A stretch of DNA of 64,000 nt. Source: JACPDH01 sp041671505 (GTDB lineage: Bacteria > Acidobacteriota > Thermoanaerobaculia > Gp7-AA8). Made by a program: the position numbers and the translations under genes. A model generated the notes under the pieces. That model was not told where the DNA came from, did no database searches, and saw nothing but the letters and a program-made list of their open reading frames with translations. The stretch lies in the NCBI GenBank assembly GCA_041671505.1, contig JBAZBK010000024.1, positions 25,591 to 89,590 of the forward strand. The letters are read 5' to 3'. This document shows, one piece after another, positions 45,335 to 55,329 of the stretch (position 1 is the first letter of the stretch; the number at the start of each line of letters is the position of its first letter).

Positions 45335-45715
45335 TTACTCCTCGATCTCGCCCGCCTCTTTCCGCTGGATGTAGTCGAGATAGTCGTCGAGCTCCTGCAC
45401 GTTGCGGAAGATCGAGACGGACGGCAGCGCCTGGGCGATCTCGAACACTTTCGCGACGGGCGCCTGCATTTCGGCGATGACGACCGAGCCGTTTCGCTCG
45501 CCGAGCGCCTTCTGCACGAGGATGAAGACGCGCAGGCCCGCGCTGCTGACGTAGTGGAGATCCCGCAGGTCGAAGAGGACGTGAGTCACGTCCGCGTCGG
45601 CGAACCAGGGCGTGACGAGATCTTCGAGCTGCTGGCTCGTTTCGGCGTCGAGTCGCCCCGACAGCGAGACGCGCCGGGCTGCACCGCGGGATTCACTCCT
45701 GATCTCCAGCGACAT
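45335..45715 (-). CDS. STAS-domain anti-anti-sigma-like protein
   Basis: 126 aa from ATG 45713-45715 with GAGAGGTG just upstream; GTG at 45721 is an alternative. The STAS fold motif DVTHVLFDLRDLHYVSSAGLRVFILVQKAL contains the serine pair that is phosphorylated in SpoIIAA/RsbV. SGRLDAETSQQLEDLV is the first beta-strand region. In known pathways the unphosphorylated form binds an anti-sigma kinase; no such kinase gene is next to it. Confidence 0.9.
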   Translation of the reverse strand: MSLEIRSESRGAARRVSLSGRLDAETSQQLEDLVTPWFADADVTHVLFDLRDLHYVSSAGLRVFILVQKALGERNGSVVIAEMQAPVAKVFEIAQALPSVSIFRNVQELDDYLDYIQRKEAGEIEE

Positions 45716-45965
45716 GGTCACCTCTCCGTTCTTCGGCGAATCCGCCTCGTCAGGATGAGGATATTCGATTCTCCGCGCCGCTGGTACTCGAACCCGCCTC
45801 AGGAGGCTCTCGGCGCCGCGGCGGCCGCGCCATCGTCGCGAGGATCAACCCACGGCCGCACGCGGGGTGGGAGGCCGACCCGATCGCCGTAGTAACATCG
45901 GCACGGCACGATGAAGCCGGGCCGGGATTCGTTAGGCAGAGACGATTGCAGAGGGAGAGAGCCGC

Positions 45966-46325
45966 ATGACGAGCTGGTGCGCCTGGATGCTGGAGATGGA
46001 CGTTCGGGACGGTCGAGGGAATGACGTCCTGGCACTGATGGAAGAGATGGTCGCCGCGACGCGTGCGAACGAGCCCGGCACGCTGAACTACGAGTGGAGC
46101 TTCAGCGCGGACGGAACGATCTGCCACCTCTACGAGCGGTATGCGGACTCCGAGGCGGCGCTCATCCATGGCCGGACCTTCGCCACGAGGTTTGCCGACC
46201 GTTTTCTCGACGTGCTGCAGCCGACCCGCTTCGTCTTCTACGGCTCGCCGAGCGAAGAGGTCATCGCCAGCGCGGGCCCGTTCAATCCGATCGTGATGCA
46301 GCCGGCGGCCGGGGTCACACGGTAG
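45966..46325 (+). CDS. Antibiotic biosynthesis monooxygenase (ABM) domain protein
   Basis: 119 aa, single ABM domain: a ferredoxin-like fold with AATRANEPGTLNYEWSFSADG and CHLYERYADSEAALIHG. Members include quinol monooxygenase YgiN and haem-degrading enzymes; the active-site residues differ enough that I cannot name a substrate. Followed by the MFS gene on the same strand. Confidence 0.85.
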   Translation: MTSWCAWMLEMDVRDGRGNDVLALMEEMVAATRANEPGTLNYEWSFSADGTICHLYERYADSEAALIHGRTFATRFADRFLDVLQPTRFVFYGSPSEEVIASAGPFNPIVMQPAAGVTR

Positions 46326-46398
46326 CGTTGCCGGGACTGGCGAGCTCACGGTCGCGATAGAGTTGGGCGATGCGCGGATCCCGCGCGAGCGGTGGACG

Positions 46399-47619
46399 AT
46401 GACTTCGCGACGCCAGATCGACACGACGCTCCTCTTCGCGGCGCGGATCGTCCGGCTCTTCGCCTTCGGCGCGCTCTCGATCGTGCTCGCGTTGTACCTC
46501 GAAGCGATCGGGTTCACGCCGGGACGCATCGGCCTCGTCTTCACGATCACGCTCGCCGGCGACGCGGCACTCTCGCTCGCGATGGCGACGTGGGCCGACC
46601 GCCTGGGGCGCCGGCGGATGCTCGTCGCGGGCGCAGGGCTGCTCGCCCTCGCCGGCGCGACGATGGCGATCACTCGATCGCCGCTCGCCGTCGTCATCGT
46701 CGCGTTCGTCGGCGTGCTCAGCCCGAGCGGCAACGAGGCGGGCCCGTTCCTCTCGATCGAGCAGGCGGCGCTCGCGCAGATCCTTCCCGACGACCGCCGC
46801 ACGCGCGCGTTCGGCTGGTACAGCATGGCGGGCTCCTTTGCCACGGCGGCGGGTGCTCTCGCGGGAGGCGGAGCGAGCCGTCTGCTGCAGGAGGGCGGTC
46901 ATTCCGCGGTCGAGTCGTATCGCTTCGTCCTCGGCGGGTATGCCGCCTGCGGAGTTGCGTTAGGGCTGATCTTTCTCGCCGTCTCCGCTGCCGTGGAACC
47001 GGCCAGGCAGCCATCCGCGCGGGCAGCCCTCGGGCTGACCCGATCGAAGAAGACAGTGCTCAAGCTGAGCGCGCTCTTCGGTCTCGACGCGTTCGGCGGC
47101 GGCTTCGTGGTGCAGAGCATCGTCGCCTACTGGTTCCATCTCCGCTTCGGCGTCGACGTGGCGGCGCTCGGCGCGATCTTCTTCGTCGCGAACGCGCTCG
47201 CCGGCCTCTCGGCACCCGTGGCGGCCCGGCTCGCGGCGCGCTTCGGGCTCGTCGAGACGATGGTCTTCACGCACATCCCGTCGAACCTGCTCCTCTGCCT
47301 CGTGCCGCTCATGCCCGACGCGCGGCTCGCGACGGGAGTCCTCCTCGCGCGGTTCGCCATCTCGCAGATGGACGTTCCGACGCGGCAGTCGTACACGATG
47401 GCGGTGGTCGATCCCGACGAGCGCTCCGCGGCGGCCGGGATCACCTCGACCGCACGGTCGATCGGCGCGGCGATCGCCCCGTCGCTGAGCGGAAGCCTGA
47501 TCGCGATTCCCGCCATGATGAGCGCGCCGTTCCTCATCGCGGGCGGGCTCAAGATCGTGTACGACCTCCTGCTCTACCGAAGCTTCCGCGCGCTGCGGCC
47601 GCCGGAGGAGCGGGGGTGA
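46399..47619 (+). CDS. Major facilitator superfamily transporter
   Basis: 406 aa from ATG 46399. Twelve predicted helices. MFS motif A between helices 2 and 3: WADRLGRRRMLV. A second conserved stretch is QMDVPTRQSYTMAVVDPDERSAAAGITSTARSIGAAIAPSLSG. Probably an exporter of small molecules; the substrate is unknown. Confidence 0.88.
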   Translation: MTSRRQIDTTLLFAARIVRLFAFGALSIVLALYLEAIGFTPGRIGLVFTITLAGDAALSLAMATWADRLGRRRMLVAGAGLLALAGATMAITRSPLAVVIVAFVGVLSPSGNEAGPFLSIEQAALAQILPDDRRTRAFGWYSMAGSFATAAGALAGGGASRLLQEGGHSAVESYRFVLGGYAACGVALGLIFLAVSAAVEPARQPSARAALGLTRSKKTVLKLSALFGLDAFGGGFVVQSIVAYWFHLRFGVDVAALGAIFFVANALAGLSAPVAARLAARFGLVETMVFTHIPSNLLLCLVPLMPDARLATGVLLARFAISQMDVPTRQSYTMAVVDPDERSAAAGITSTARSIGAAIAPSLSGSLIAIPAMMSAPFLIAGGLKIVYDLLLYRSFRALRPPEERG

Positions 47620-47725
47620 GGGCGGGAGTTCGCACGCCCTTCCGATTGGCGTTAGGCCACGTTGCGCGTCGCTTTCGTCGAGACGCACCCTCGCGCAGTC
47701 GCGTTCTCGCCGCACAGCGGCGGAA

Positions 47726-47883
47726 CATCGGTAGCCCCCGGCTTCAGCCGGGGGATGTCGATCGCACATTGGTTCCAGGCGCCGCTTCAGCGGCGCAACG
47801 AGAGGGTTGGTCGCGCCGCTGAAGCGGCGCCGTTCATAAACGTGTCCGTCGCATCCCCCGCCTGAAGGCGGGGGCTACCGATG
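47726..47883. repeat. Intergenic inverted-repeat element, family C
   Basis: CATCGGTAGCCCCCGGCTTC (47726 onward, to 47757) faces GGCGGGGGCTACCGATG (ending 47883). Each arm is itself a hairpin, and an inner pair GCGCCGCTTCAGCGGCG / GCGCCGCTGAAGCGGCGC lies between. The rest of the gap 47,620-48,160 holds no gene I could support. Confidence 0.85.
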
Positions 47884-48160
47884 TTTCGGCGCTGCGCGCC
47901 GAAGGCACGCGGAGGGGCTCTTCATCCTCGGAGGGAGCGGCAAGCAGCGAGTCCGCCGAGTTACAGCCTGCACCGCTCTCCCCCTTTTTGCATTCCACCC
48001 GCCTTCACCTGCAAGGTTTCGGTCACAAGGCACCGTTCGTGCGGCGGGCAGCGCACCGCATTGAAACTCCCTGCTCCATGATCAGTACGCTCAGCGGAGC
48101 CGGAGCCGCGGGCGACAGCATGCCGGACCGGCCTTACACGCTGCGAAAGGAAACCTTCCA

Positions 48161-50443
48161 ATGCGGATCGATCGCGCACGACTGACCACTGCGGCCGCCC
48201 GAAGAGCGCTCGCTGCCCGGCTCGTGACGATCGCCGCGATCGTCGCTGCGCCCATCGTGATGTCCGCCACGCAGGAAGTAACGTCCGCGACCGTCACGCG
48301 TTCGACGTACGCGGTGACTCGAGTCGGCGAGGCGATCCGCATCGACGGCCACCTCGACGAGGCGGCCTGGTCGGGGCCGTCGACGTTCGAGCTCGGTGTC
48401 GAGACGTCTCCCGGCGAGAACCTCCCGGCACGCGTTCGCACCGAGGTCCGGATCACCTACGACGAGAACCACCTCTACGTCGCATTCCGCGCTTTCGATC
48501 CCGAGCCCGGGAAGATCCGCGCGCGGCTCTCCGATCGCGACTCGGCCTTCCAGGACGACTTCGTCGGCATCATCGTCGACACCTTCAACGACGAGCGGCG
48601 TGCGTTCGAGTTCTTCGTAAATCCGGCCGGCGTCCAGATGGACCTGACGCAGAACGAGCACACCGGGAACGAGGACAGTTCGTGGGACGCGATCTGGGAC
48701 TCGGCCGGCGCGATCGACGAGCGTGGCTACACCGTCGAAATGAAAATTCCCTTCTCGTCGCTCCGTTTCCCCGACGCCACTGCCGGCATGACCTGGGGCA
48801 TCGACGCCGTCCGAGTCTACCCGCGCGACCAGCGCTACCGGCTCGGGCTCAACCCGCTGCAGCGCGGCAACAACTGCTATCTCTGCCAGGCGTCGAAGCT
48901 CACGGGGATCGAAGGAGTGAAGCCGGCGCGCTCGATCGAGCTCGACCCGACGCTCACGAGCTCGATGACCGGAGTGCGAAACGACTTCCCCGACGGCGAC
49001 GTCGAGAACGGCGATCCCGACACCGAGGCGGGACTGACGCTCCGATGGGGAGTGACGCCTAACATGACGTTCAACGGCGCGATCAACCCCGACTTCTCGC
49101 AGGTCGAGGCCGACTCGGCGCAGCTCGACGTCAACACCCAGTTCGCGCTCTTCTACCCGGAGAAGCGCCCCTTCTTCCTCGAGGGTGCCGACATCTTCGA
49201 GACGCGATTCAACGCGATGTACAGCCGCAACATCGCCGCGCCCGACTGGGGCGTGAAGCTGACCGGGAAGACCGGCAAGAACGCCCTCGGCGTGATCGTG
49301 GCGCAGGACTCGCTGACCAACTTCCTCATTCCTTCGTCGCAGTCGTCGTCCCTCGCGTCGCTCGACGAGGAGAACCTCTCGACAATGATCCGCTACCGGC
49401 GCGACCTTTTCGGACGGACGACCGGCGGCTTCTTCTACACGGGACGCGAAGGTGACGGCTTTCACAACCGCGTCCTCGGCGGCGACGTCCTCTTCCGCTG
49501 GAAGGATGGCGAGGCGGCGCGCATCGAGCTCCTCGGGTCGCAGACGCTCTACCCCGACTCGATCGCGAGCGACTACGGACAGTCCGAGAATGAACAGTCC
49601 GATTACGCGCTCCGCGCCGTCTACCAGCACACCTCGAGGAACTGGCAATGGTTCGTCCTTTACAGGACCGTCGGCGAGGAGTTCCGCGCCGACCTCGGTT
49701 TCGTCCCGCAGTCCGACGTCGTGCAGAAGGAGGCGAACCTCGAGCGCGCCTGGTATCCCGACAAGGCGGGATGGAGCGAATGGCGCGTCGGCGTCGATGC
49801 ATGGGACTACGAGGACCAGTCGGGCCAGCACCTCGAACGGAAGATCAACGCCTACAGCTGGGCACAGGGGCCGCGACAGTCGTTCGTCCAGGTCAACCTC
49901 ATCGAAGCCGACCGCTTCTACTCCGGGAAGCTCTTCGACGCCGACGAAGTGAGACTGCACGGCGAGATCCAGGCGACGCCTGGAATCTACGCGTACGCCG
50001 ACGCGATCGCCGGTGACCAGGTCGACTTCACGAACGCGCAGCAAGGCGAACGCCTCCGCATCGATCCGGGCGTCCGGTTCAATCTTGGTGACCATCTGCG
50101 CCTGAACCTCGATCACAGCTTCGAGACGCTCGACGTCGACGCGGGAGAGCTCTACACGGCGAACCTGAGCCAGGTGCGGGCGACGTATCAGTTCAACGTC
50201 CGCACCTTCGTCCGCTGGGTCGGCCAGTATCTCGACGTCGACAGGGATCCATCGCTCTACGCCAGCGCCGTCCCGGCGCGGAACCAGGACTTCTACAACC
50301 AGCTCCTCTTCTCGTACAAGATCAACCCGCAGACGGTCTTCTTTGCCGGATACTCCGACAACTGGACAGGAGACGAGCGGATCGACCTGACGCAGCAGAG
50401 CCGAACGGTATTCTTGAAGGTCGGCTACGCCTGGCTGCTGTAG
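48161..50443 (+). CDS. DUF5916 outer-membrane protein with N-terminal CBM9-like domain
   Basis: 760 aa. Signal-type start (RLVTIAAIVAAPIVMSATQEV). Residues 45-230 are CBM9-like (RIDGHLDEAAWSG, VRITYDENHLYVAFRAFD, NDERRAFEFFVNPAG). Residues 250-760 are a DUF5916 barrel (PDFSQVEADSAQLDVNTQFALFYPEKRPFFLEGADIF; LFSYKINPQTVFFAGYSDNW). Such proteins are abundant in Acidobacteriota and Bacteroidota; the CBM9-like part suggests carbohydrate binding, but the function is not proven. Confidence 0.9.
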   Translation: MRIDRARLTTAAARRALAARLVTIAAIVAAPIVMSATQEVTSATVTRSTYAVTRVGEAIRIDGHLDEAAWSGPSTFELGVETSPGENLPARVRTEVRITYDENHLYVAFRAFDPEPGKIRARLSDRDSAFQDDFVGIIVDTFNDERRAFEFFVNPAGVQMDLTQNEHTGNEDSSWDAIWDSAGAIDERGYTVEMKIPFSSLRFPDATAGMTWGIDAVRVYPRDQRYRLGLNPLQRGNNCYLCQASKLTGIEGVKPARSIELDPTLTSSMTGVRNDFPDGDVENGDPDTEAGLTLRWGVTPNMTFNGAINPDFSQVEADSAQLDVNTQFALFYPEKRPFFLEGADIFETRFNAMYSRNIAAPDWGVKLTGKTGKNALGVIVAQDSLTNFLIPSSQSSSLASLDEENLSTMIRYRRDLFGRTTGGFFYTGREGDGFHNRVLGGDVLFRWKDGEAARIELLGSQTLYPDSIASDYGQSENEQSDYALRAVYQHTSRNWQWFVLYRTVGEEFRADLGFVPQSDVVQKEANLERAWYPDKAGWSEWRVGVDAWDYEDQSGQHLERKINAYSWAQGPRQSFVQVNLIEADRFYSGKLFDADEVRLHGEIQATPGIYAYADAIAGDQVDFTNAQQGERLRIDPGVRFNLGDHLRLNLDHSFETLDVDAGELYTANLSQVRATYQFNVRTFVRWVGQYLDVDRDPSLYASAVPARNQDFYNQLLFSYKINPQTVFFAGYSDNWTGDERIDLTQQSRTVFLKVGYAWLL

Positions 50444-50505
50444 TTTGTCATCCCGACGACTCGTTCGGGAAGCGCCAGCTCAGTCGGCAGCGGCCGGCGA
50501 TCCGC

Positions 50506-52710
50506 CTAACTCGCGGGATTCACTCCGTAGAGCTGCGCGAACTCGGGCTCGTCGTGCAGGAGATCGAGGTCGGGATCCTTCCACGCCCACACCGGATCGC
50601 GGAAGCCGGCGTCGCACGCCTTCCTAAGCGCGCCGATGGCCTCCGCCTTCTTCTTCAGGCTCGCGAACGTGCATGCCACGTTGTACAGGGTGAGACCGTC
50701 GCGCGGACGGAGGGCCATCGCCATGTTCGCCTCGCGCATTGCTTCTTCCTCCCGCCCTGTCTCGGCATAGTCGGCGGCGAGGAGGACACGCGCGCGCGCG
50801 TCTTCCGGCACCTTGCGAATCTGGTCCTCGAAGACCTGGATACGACGCTGCATGAGCATCGCGGCCGCATCGAGCTTGCCAAGCGCCCGGTAGGCGTTCT
50901 GGATCGGGACATAGGTGTTGTAGTTCTCGCCGGAATGGAGGATCGCCTCCTCCGCGATCTCGATCAGCTCGAGATGGTGCCCCGAAGCGAAGAGGATTCG
51001 GCCCAACAGGTAATAGCCACTCTCGACGTCGGGCTTCATGCTGACCGCTTTGCGGGCGAGCCCTGCCGCCTCGTCCATCCGCTCCTCGGCGTACGACAGC
51101 CACGCCTGCGCGGTAAGCGCTTCGGGCAGCGTCTCACCGCTCGCCGACGAGGCGCGCGCCGTCGCGGCGCGCGCACGTTCGATCCAGCGCGGCGTGCGGT
51201 CGCAGAGGTAGTAGAACTCGGCGCACGCCGAAGCGAGCGTGGCGTGCGCGAGCCCGAAGTCGGGATCGAGCGCGACCGCGTTCTCGAACATCTGGATTGC
51301 GAACTCGAGATCCTGCCGCGAGCGCCGCCGCGCGTAGTTCCTCCCGCGCAGGTAGAGGTCGTACGCCTGAAGGTTCTCGGTCGGCTTCTCCGCGAGCGTC
51401 TCGCGCTCCTGCGGCGAGAGCGTGATGCGGAGCGCGTCGGCGATCTTCCGCGCGATCTCGTCCTGCACCGCGAAGACGTCCTCCATCTCGCGATCGTAGC
51501 GCTCCGACCAGAGCGGGTAATCGGTCCGCGTGTCGATGAGCTGCGTGTTGATCCGGAGCCGCGTGCCGGAACGCCTGACGCTTCCGGTCAGAACGTACGC
51601 GGCATGAAGCTGCTGACCGATCTCTGCCGGCGTCACCTGTTTGTCGCGAAAGACGAGCACGCTCGCGCGCGATCGCGGCTTGAGGTCGCGGATCTTCGAC
51701 AGCTCCGTGATGATGTCCTCGGTGATCCCGTCGCGGAAGTACTCGTCTTCCTTCACGCCGCTCAGGTTCTCGAAATAAAGAACTGCCACGGACTTCTCGT
51801 CGGCCTGTTGCGCCACGACGCGTCCGCCGGAGCCTTCCGCCACCTGCCGGCCACCCGACTCGAGGTCGCGCTTGAGCCGGAGCAGCGCCGTGCGCATCTC
51901 CGCCGCGGTCTGATAGCGGTAGGTGCGATCCTTCTCCAGCGCCTGCGCCACGATCCGGTTCAGCTCGGCAGGGAGTGTCGGAACGACTTCGGTTGGCGGT
52001 TTCGGATCGCGCGAGAGGAGCGCCTCGAAGATGACCGCGGAGGTCTCACCGGAGAACGGCAGCGACCCGGTGGCCATCTGGTAGATGACCACGCCGAGGG
52101 AGAAGAGATCGCTGCGCGCATCGGTGAGCTGGCCGCGCGCCTGCTCCGGTGACATGTAGGAGACCGTGCCGACGGTCGTCCCGGCCATCGTCAGCTCGTC
52201 CTTGCGGATATCGGTCGCCGCGGGGTCAAAACCACGCTTCAGGTCGATCTTCGCGAGCCCGAAGTCGAGGATCTTCGCCTGGCCGCGCGCGGTGACGAAG
52301 ATGTTCGCCGGCTTCAGGTCGCGGTGGATGATTCCCTTCGAGTGCGCGAGCTCGAGCGCTTCGACGAGCTGCAGCGCGATGCCGAGCAGCTCGTGCGTCC
52401 CCAGCGACCCGCGCCGCAACACGTCGGCGAGCGTCTCCCCTTCGAGGAGCTCCATCACGATGAAGTGCTCCGACTCGTGCTGGTCGATCGCGTGGATCGT
52501 GCAGATGTTCGGGTGGTTGAGCGCCGAGGCCGCGCGCGCTTCACGCTGAAACCGCTGCAGGGCCGCTTCGTCCTGCGCGAGCTCGGGCGGAAGGAACTTG
52601 AGCGCGACGTGCCGGCCGAGCACGGTGTCCTCGGCTTCGTAAACGACGCCCATGCCTCCAGTGCCGAGCTTGGACTTGATCCGGTAGTGCGAGATGGTTC
52701 TGTCGATCAT
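50506..52710 (-). CDS. Hanks-type Ser/Thr protein kinase with FlgO/TolB-like and TPR domains
   Basis: 734 aa from ATG 52708-52710 (MIDRTISHYRIKSKLG). Kinase 8-270: GTGGMGVVYEA, VALKFL, HRDLKPAN, DFGLAKI, MSPEQARG. Then a domain seen with adenylate cyclases and CadC-like regulators (VAVLYFENLSGVKEDEYFRDGITEDIITELSKI, YVLTGSVRRSGTRLRINTQLIDT). The last 280 residues are TPR-like (FENAVALDPDFGLAHATLASACA; GLTLYNVACTFASLKKKAEAIGALRKA). No membrane helix is visible, so it is probably soluble. The stop codon lies within a GTTAGGC word. Confidence 0.92.
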   Translation of the reverse strand: MIDRTISHYRIKSKLGTGGMGVVYEAEDTVLGRHVALKFLPPELAQDEAALQRFQREARAASALNHPNICTIHAIDQHESEHFIVMELLEGETLADVLRRGSLGTHELLGIALQLVEALELAHSKGIIHRDLKPANIFVTARGQAKILDFGLAKIDLKRGFDPAATDIRKDELTMAGTTVGTVSYMSPEQARGQLTDARSDLFSLGVVIYQMATGSLPFSGETSAVIFEALLSRDPKPPTEVVPTLPAELNRIVAQALEKDRTYRYQTAAEMRTALLRLKRDLESGGRQVAEGSGGRVVAQQADEKSVAVLYFENLSGVKEDEYFRDGITEDIITELSKIRDLKPRSRASVLVFRDKQVTPAEIGQQLHAAYVLTGSVRRSGTRLRINTQLIDTRTDYPLWSERYDREMEDVFAVQDEIARKIADALRITLSPQERETLAEKPTENLQAYDLYLRGRNYARRRSRQDLEFAIQMFENAVALDPDFGLAHATLASACAEFYYLCDRTPRWIERARAATARASSASGETLPEALTAQAWLSYAEERMDEAAGLARKAVSMKPDVESGYYLLGRILFASGHHLELIEIAEEAILHSGENYNTYVPIQNAYRALGKLDAAAMLMQRRIQVFEDQIRKVPEDARARVLLAADYAETGREEEAMREANMAMALRPRDGLTLYNVACTFASLKKKAEAIGALRKACDAGFRDPVWAWKDPDLDLLHDEPEFAQLYGVNPAS

Positions 52711-52851
52711 CGGTTCGAGCCTCTCCGCTGCCTTCCCGCGATGCCGAATGCCGCGCACGCGATGTGGCGCGCTGCCGCGCGTGATTCGTCATTCGAGGAT
52801 CGTCCAATCCTACTCGATGTTCGCGAAATCGCTGATGCCCGGACGGGGTCA

Positions 52852-52949
52852 TGGGGGTCACAGCCGCAATACGAAGTATTTGCGGCGGCACCGCCGCTGC
52901 CCGCCGCCTGGTGCGCTCGAAATACTTCATATTGCGGCTGTGACCCCCA
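52852..52949. repeat. Intergenic inverted-repeat element, family E (second copy)
   Basis: TGGGGGTCACAGCCGCAATA (52852 onward, to 52881) faces GCAATATGAAG-type complement ending TGTGACCCCCA (52920-52949). Arms of 30 bases with few mismatches and a 38-base loop. Related to the copy at 24,757. Confidence 0.85.
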
Positions 52950-53020
52950 GTCCCCTCGCCCGCGAACCTCGGTCAACGCTAGAATCGACGGCACAACGAC
53001 GGCCTCGGGGGGAAAACCAC

Positions 53021-54790
53021 GTGGAAAGCATCGACAAGCGCAACATGATCGCCCAGTGGGTGTTCGACACCCGCCCTGTGCTCCTTCGCTTTCACATCTG
53101 GCTCGAGGACGTCGACGTGGTTCGCGCGCAGGCGGAGCCGGTCTACGACCTGTCGTTCACTCCCCGCGGCATCACTCGCTGCCTCGCACTCACGGCAGCG
53201 ACTACGGCGCTCGGCACGCGCCTCTTCGGCGACTTCGGCGGCGGCGCGGGCCGCGACAAGGCGGGACTCAACCAGGTGAAGAAGGGTGCCGACGCCATCA
53301 GCGCCTACGTGATGAGCGAAGGCCTCTGGCATCTCACGCGCACGCTCCCCGAGAACCACGCGCTCATGGTCAGCCTCGGTGAAGGTCTCATGCCGAAGGC
53401 GGGCGAGACGCCGGAGATGGGCGCGAATCCGCTTCTCGGCTTTGGCCGCGTCTACGCGAGACCCGAGGTCGCGAAGACGGTCGACCGGCGCGTGAGGCGG
53501 TTGCTCAACGAGCCGGGGCACACGTTCGAGCAGTTCCACGGCTGGCTCGAGGATCGCGGCATCACGATCTGGGGCGCGGCCGTCGACACGCTGGAGAACA
53601 CGTCGCGCTTCGCCGAAGGTCGCGAGACCGGACCGATGGCCGTCCTTCACGTCTTCGACTCGCCGCTTCGCATGGCCAAGCCGTACGAAGCGTACATGGG
53701 CTGCCTCACCGTGCCGAAAGCGGTCGTCGCGGCGGCGGAGCGTAATTCGGTCCTGCTCGACTTCCGCGCGCCGCGAAGCCGCGTCGTCGAGGCGATCGAA
53801 GCGGCGTACCCGGGCATCACTCGCGCGAACATCCACGTCTGGACCCTCCGTGGCAAAAGCCGCCAGGCGCGGCTCGGCGAGCTCTGGGCGGAATGGGGCG
53901 CGTTAGGCGTCCACCTCGTCGAGGACGGCTGGAGCGGGCCGACCGGCATTCCCGTCTTCACCGACTCGGGCACGTACGCGCCGACCTTCATGGTCGGCAG
54001 CTGGAAGGACGCCGCCGGAGCGACGCACGTATTCCTCTGCGACGGCTACGCCGCGACTGCGGAAGCGGTGCAGGCGACGAGCCTCGCCGAGGTTCTCGAC
54101 GTCGACGCGACGATGGCCCCGTTCTCGTCGACGTTCGAGCTCCCCTGCCGCGAGGAAGGGCAGTTGATGCATCTCGATCCCGACGATCCCGAATTCGAGG
54201 TGAAGGTCCGGACGATCTACGGCGCGCGCAGTGTCGACGACGCGAAGATCGCGGCGTATGCCGAGGCGATCCGCGAGGCGAGAGTCGCGAACATGCCGAT
54301 GGGGAAAGAGGTGCTGCGCGCCGACGACTTCTCGCCCGAGAAGAACTGGCGCGTCCTCGCCTGCATCGGCTACATGAACGACGATCCCTACACCGGCTGC
54401 AAGGGCGTGACGAAAGTGTCGGAGGGGGTCTACCGCGTCACGACGCGCCTCGCGACGCGCAACGCCACCGCGATCGTCACCTTCACGCTCCGGATGATGG
54501 AGCCGTTCGACCAGATGCGGCACGTCTTCAGTCCGCTGCTCGTCAGGTTCCTCAGCGGCGTCGATCACACGACGCGGCCCGTGAAGATCTCCGACTCGGG
54601 CCGGATCCGCAACGAGCTGCAGACCATGTTCTCCCAGGCGCTCGAGCACGACGGCGAGACGATCCGCGTCTTTTTCGATCGTGTCGACGACAGCGTCATG
54701 CCGCCCGAGAAGCGGGCCAAGATCCGCAGCGTGCTCGAGTGGTACAAGGCGAGCCACCCCGTCTGGTTCGACTGGCTCGAGATCGGGTAG
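53021..54790 (+). CDS. Large protein of unknown function
   Basis: 589 aa from GTG 53021, preceded by CGGGGGGA; ATG a few codons later is an alternative. No signal peptide or membrane helix. I recognise no domain. Notable tracts: AQWVFDTRPVLLRFHIWLEDVDVVRAQAEPVYDL, FGDFGGGAGRDKAGLNQVKKGADAISAYVMSEGLWH, MGANPLLGFGRVYARP, YPGITRANIHVWTLRGKSRQARLGELWAEWGALGVHLVEDGW, and RSVLEWYKASHPVWFDWLEIG at the end. Rich in Trp and acidic residues like a soluble enzyme. The 5' half lies opposite no other gene; the kinase gene diverges from it. It forms the last chromosomal gene before the cassette-like region. Confidence 0.75.
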   Translation: MESIDKRNMIAQWVFDTRPVLLRFHIWLEDVDVVRAQAEPVYDLSFTPRGITRCLALTAATTALGTRLFGDFGGGAGRDKAGLNQVKKGADAISAYVMSEGLWHLTRTLPENHALMVSLGEGLMPKAGETPEMGANPLLGFGRVYARPEVAKTVDRRVRRLLNEPGHTFEQFHGWLEDRGITIWGAAVDTLENTSRFAEGRETGPMAVLHVFDSPLRMAKPYEAYMGCLTVPKAVVAAAERNSVLLDFRAPRSRVVEAIEAAYPGITRANIHVWTLRGKSRQARLGELWAEWGALGVHLVEDGWSGPTGIPVFTDSGTYAPTFMVGSWKDAAGATHVFLCDGYAATAEAVQATSLAEVLDVDATMAPFSSTFELPCREEGQLMHLDPDDPEFEVKVRTIYGARSVDDAKIAAYAEAIREARVANMPMGKEVLRADDFSPEKNWRVLACIGYMNDDPYTGCKGVTKVSEGVYRVTTRLATRNATAIVTFTLRMMEPFDQMRHVFSPLLVRFLSGVDHTTRPVKISDSGRIRNELQTMFSQALEHDGETIRVFFDRVDDSVMPPEKRAKIRSVLEWYKASHPVWFDWLEIG

Positions 54791-54863
54791 AACCTGGGGA
54801 AGCGCTGATGGCGCTCGCTATTTCGCGCGACGCGTTGCAATCGCCTGCATCGCCTGGTTGGGC
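54791..54863 (-). repeat. attC-like site 1 (degenerate)
   Basis: Ends in GTTGGGC (54857-54863), the same variant core as site 9. The left core is degenerate (AACC after the chromosomal stop). Inner arms pair weakly (GATGGCG against CGCC...CATC). Confidence 0.45.
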
Positions 54864-54869
54864 GGCGAT

Positions 54870-55319
54870 CTAACGCGACTCCCGGAGCTCGATGTTGAAT
54901 AGCGCCTTCGTCGGTTGAGTCTGCCAGGCAAGTTTGACGGCGAGACAAAGTACGAACGGTGTCTGCTGGCGGTCGATGAGTAGCGGTTTGAATCGCCAGC
55001 TCGATGCTGCCTGATCCAGTGACGCGAAGAGTCGAGGGTCGCCCGCCACGAATTCGGTCGTGATTACATGACCGGTTTCCGAGACATGCACATCGATGGC
55101 CACCCACGTGTCGACTCCCGTGAGATCGCCGGGTACCGAGGGATCTGTGTATCTCACCTGCTCAGGATATGGATTCCCTCGTGTGATCCTGGTCGGAGCT
55201 GGCGATCGAACCTCAGGTGCGGGACCTTCGCGATCCAGATTCCTCGCCGTGGCACACGACAGCAGAATCAGCGCTGCGGTCGCCGAAAGCAGATGACGTC
55301 TGAATTCTGCGAGAATCAT
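54870..55319 (-). CDS. TonB-C-like lipoprotein, cassette gene
   Basis: 149 aa. Lipobox signal (ALILLSCATARN). Residues 60-120 match the TonB C-terminal fold (DTWVAIDVHVSETGHVITTEFVAGDPRLFASLDQAASSWRFKPLLID). Lacking the usual N-terminal membrane anchor and proline linker, it is unlikely to be an energy transducer and may instead be a stand-alone TonB-C-like binding protein. Flanked by attC-like sites on both sides. Confidence 0.75.
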   Translation of the reverse strand: MILAEFRRHLLSATAALILLSCATARNLDREGPAPEVRSPAPTRITRGNPYPEQVRYTDPSVPGDLTGVDTWVAIDVHVSETGHVITTEFVAGDPRLFASLDQAASSWRFKPLLIDRQQTPFVLCLAVKLAWQTQPTKALFNIELRESR

Positions 55320-55329
55320 GGCCTGTGCC

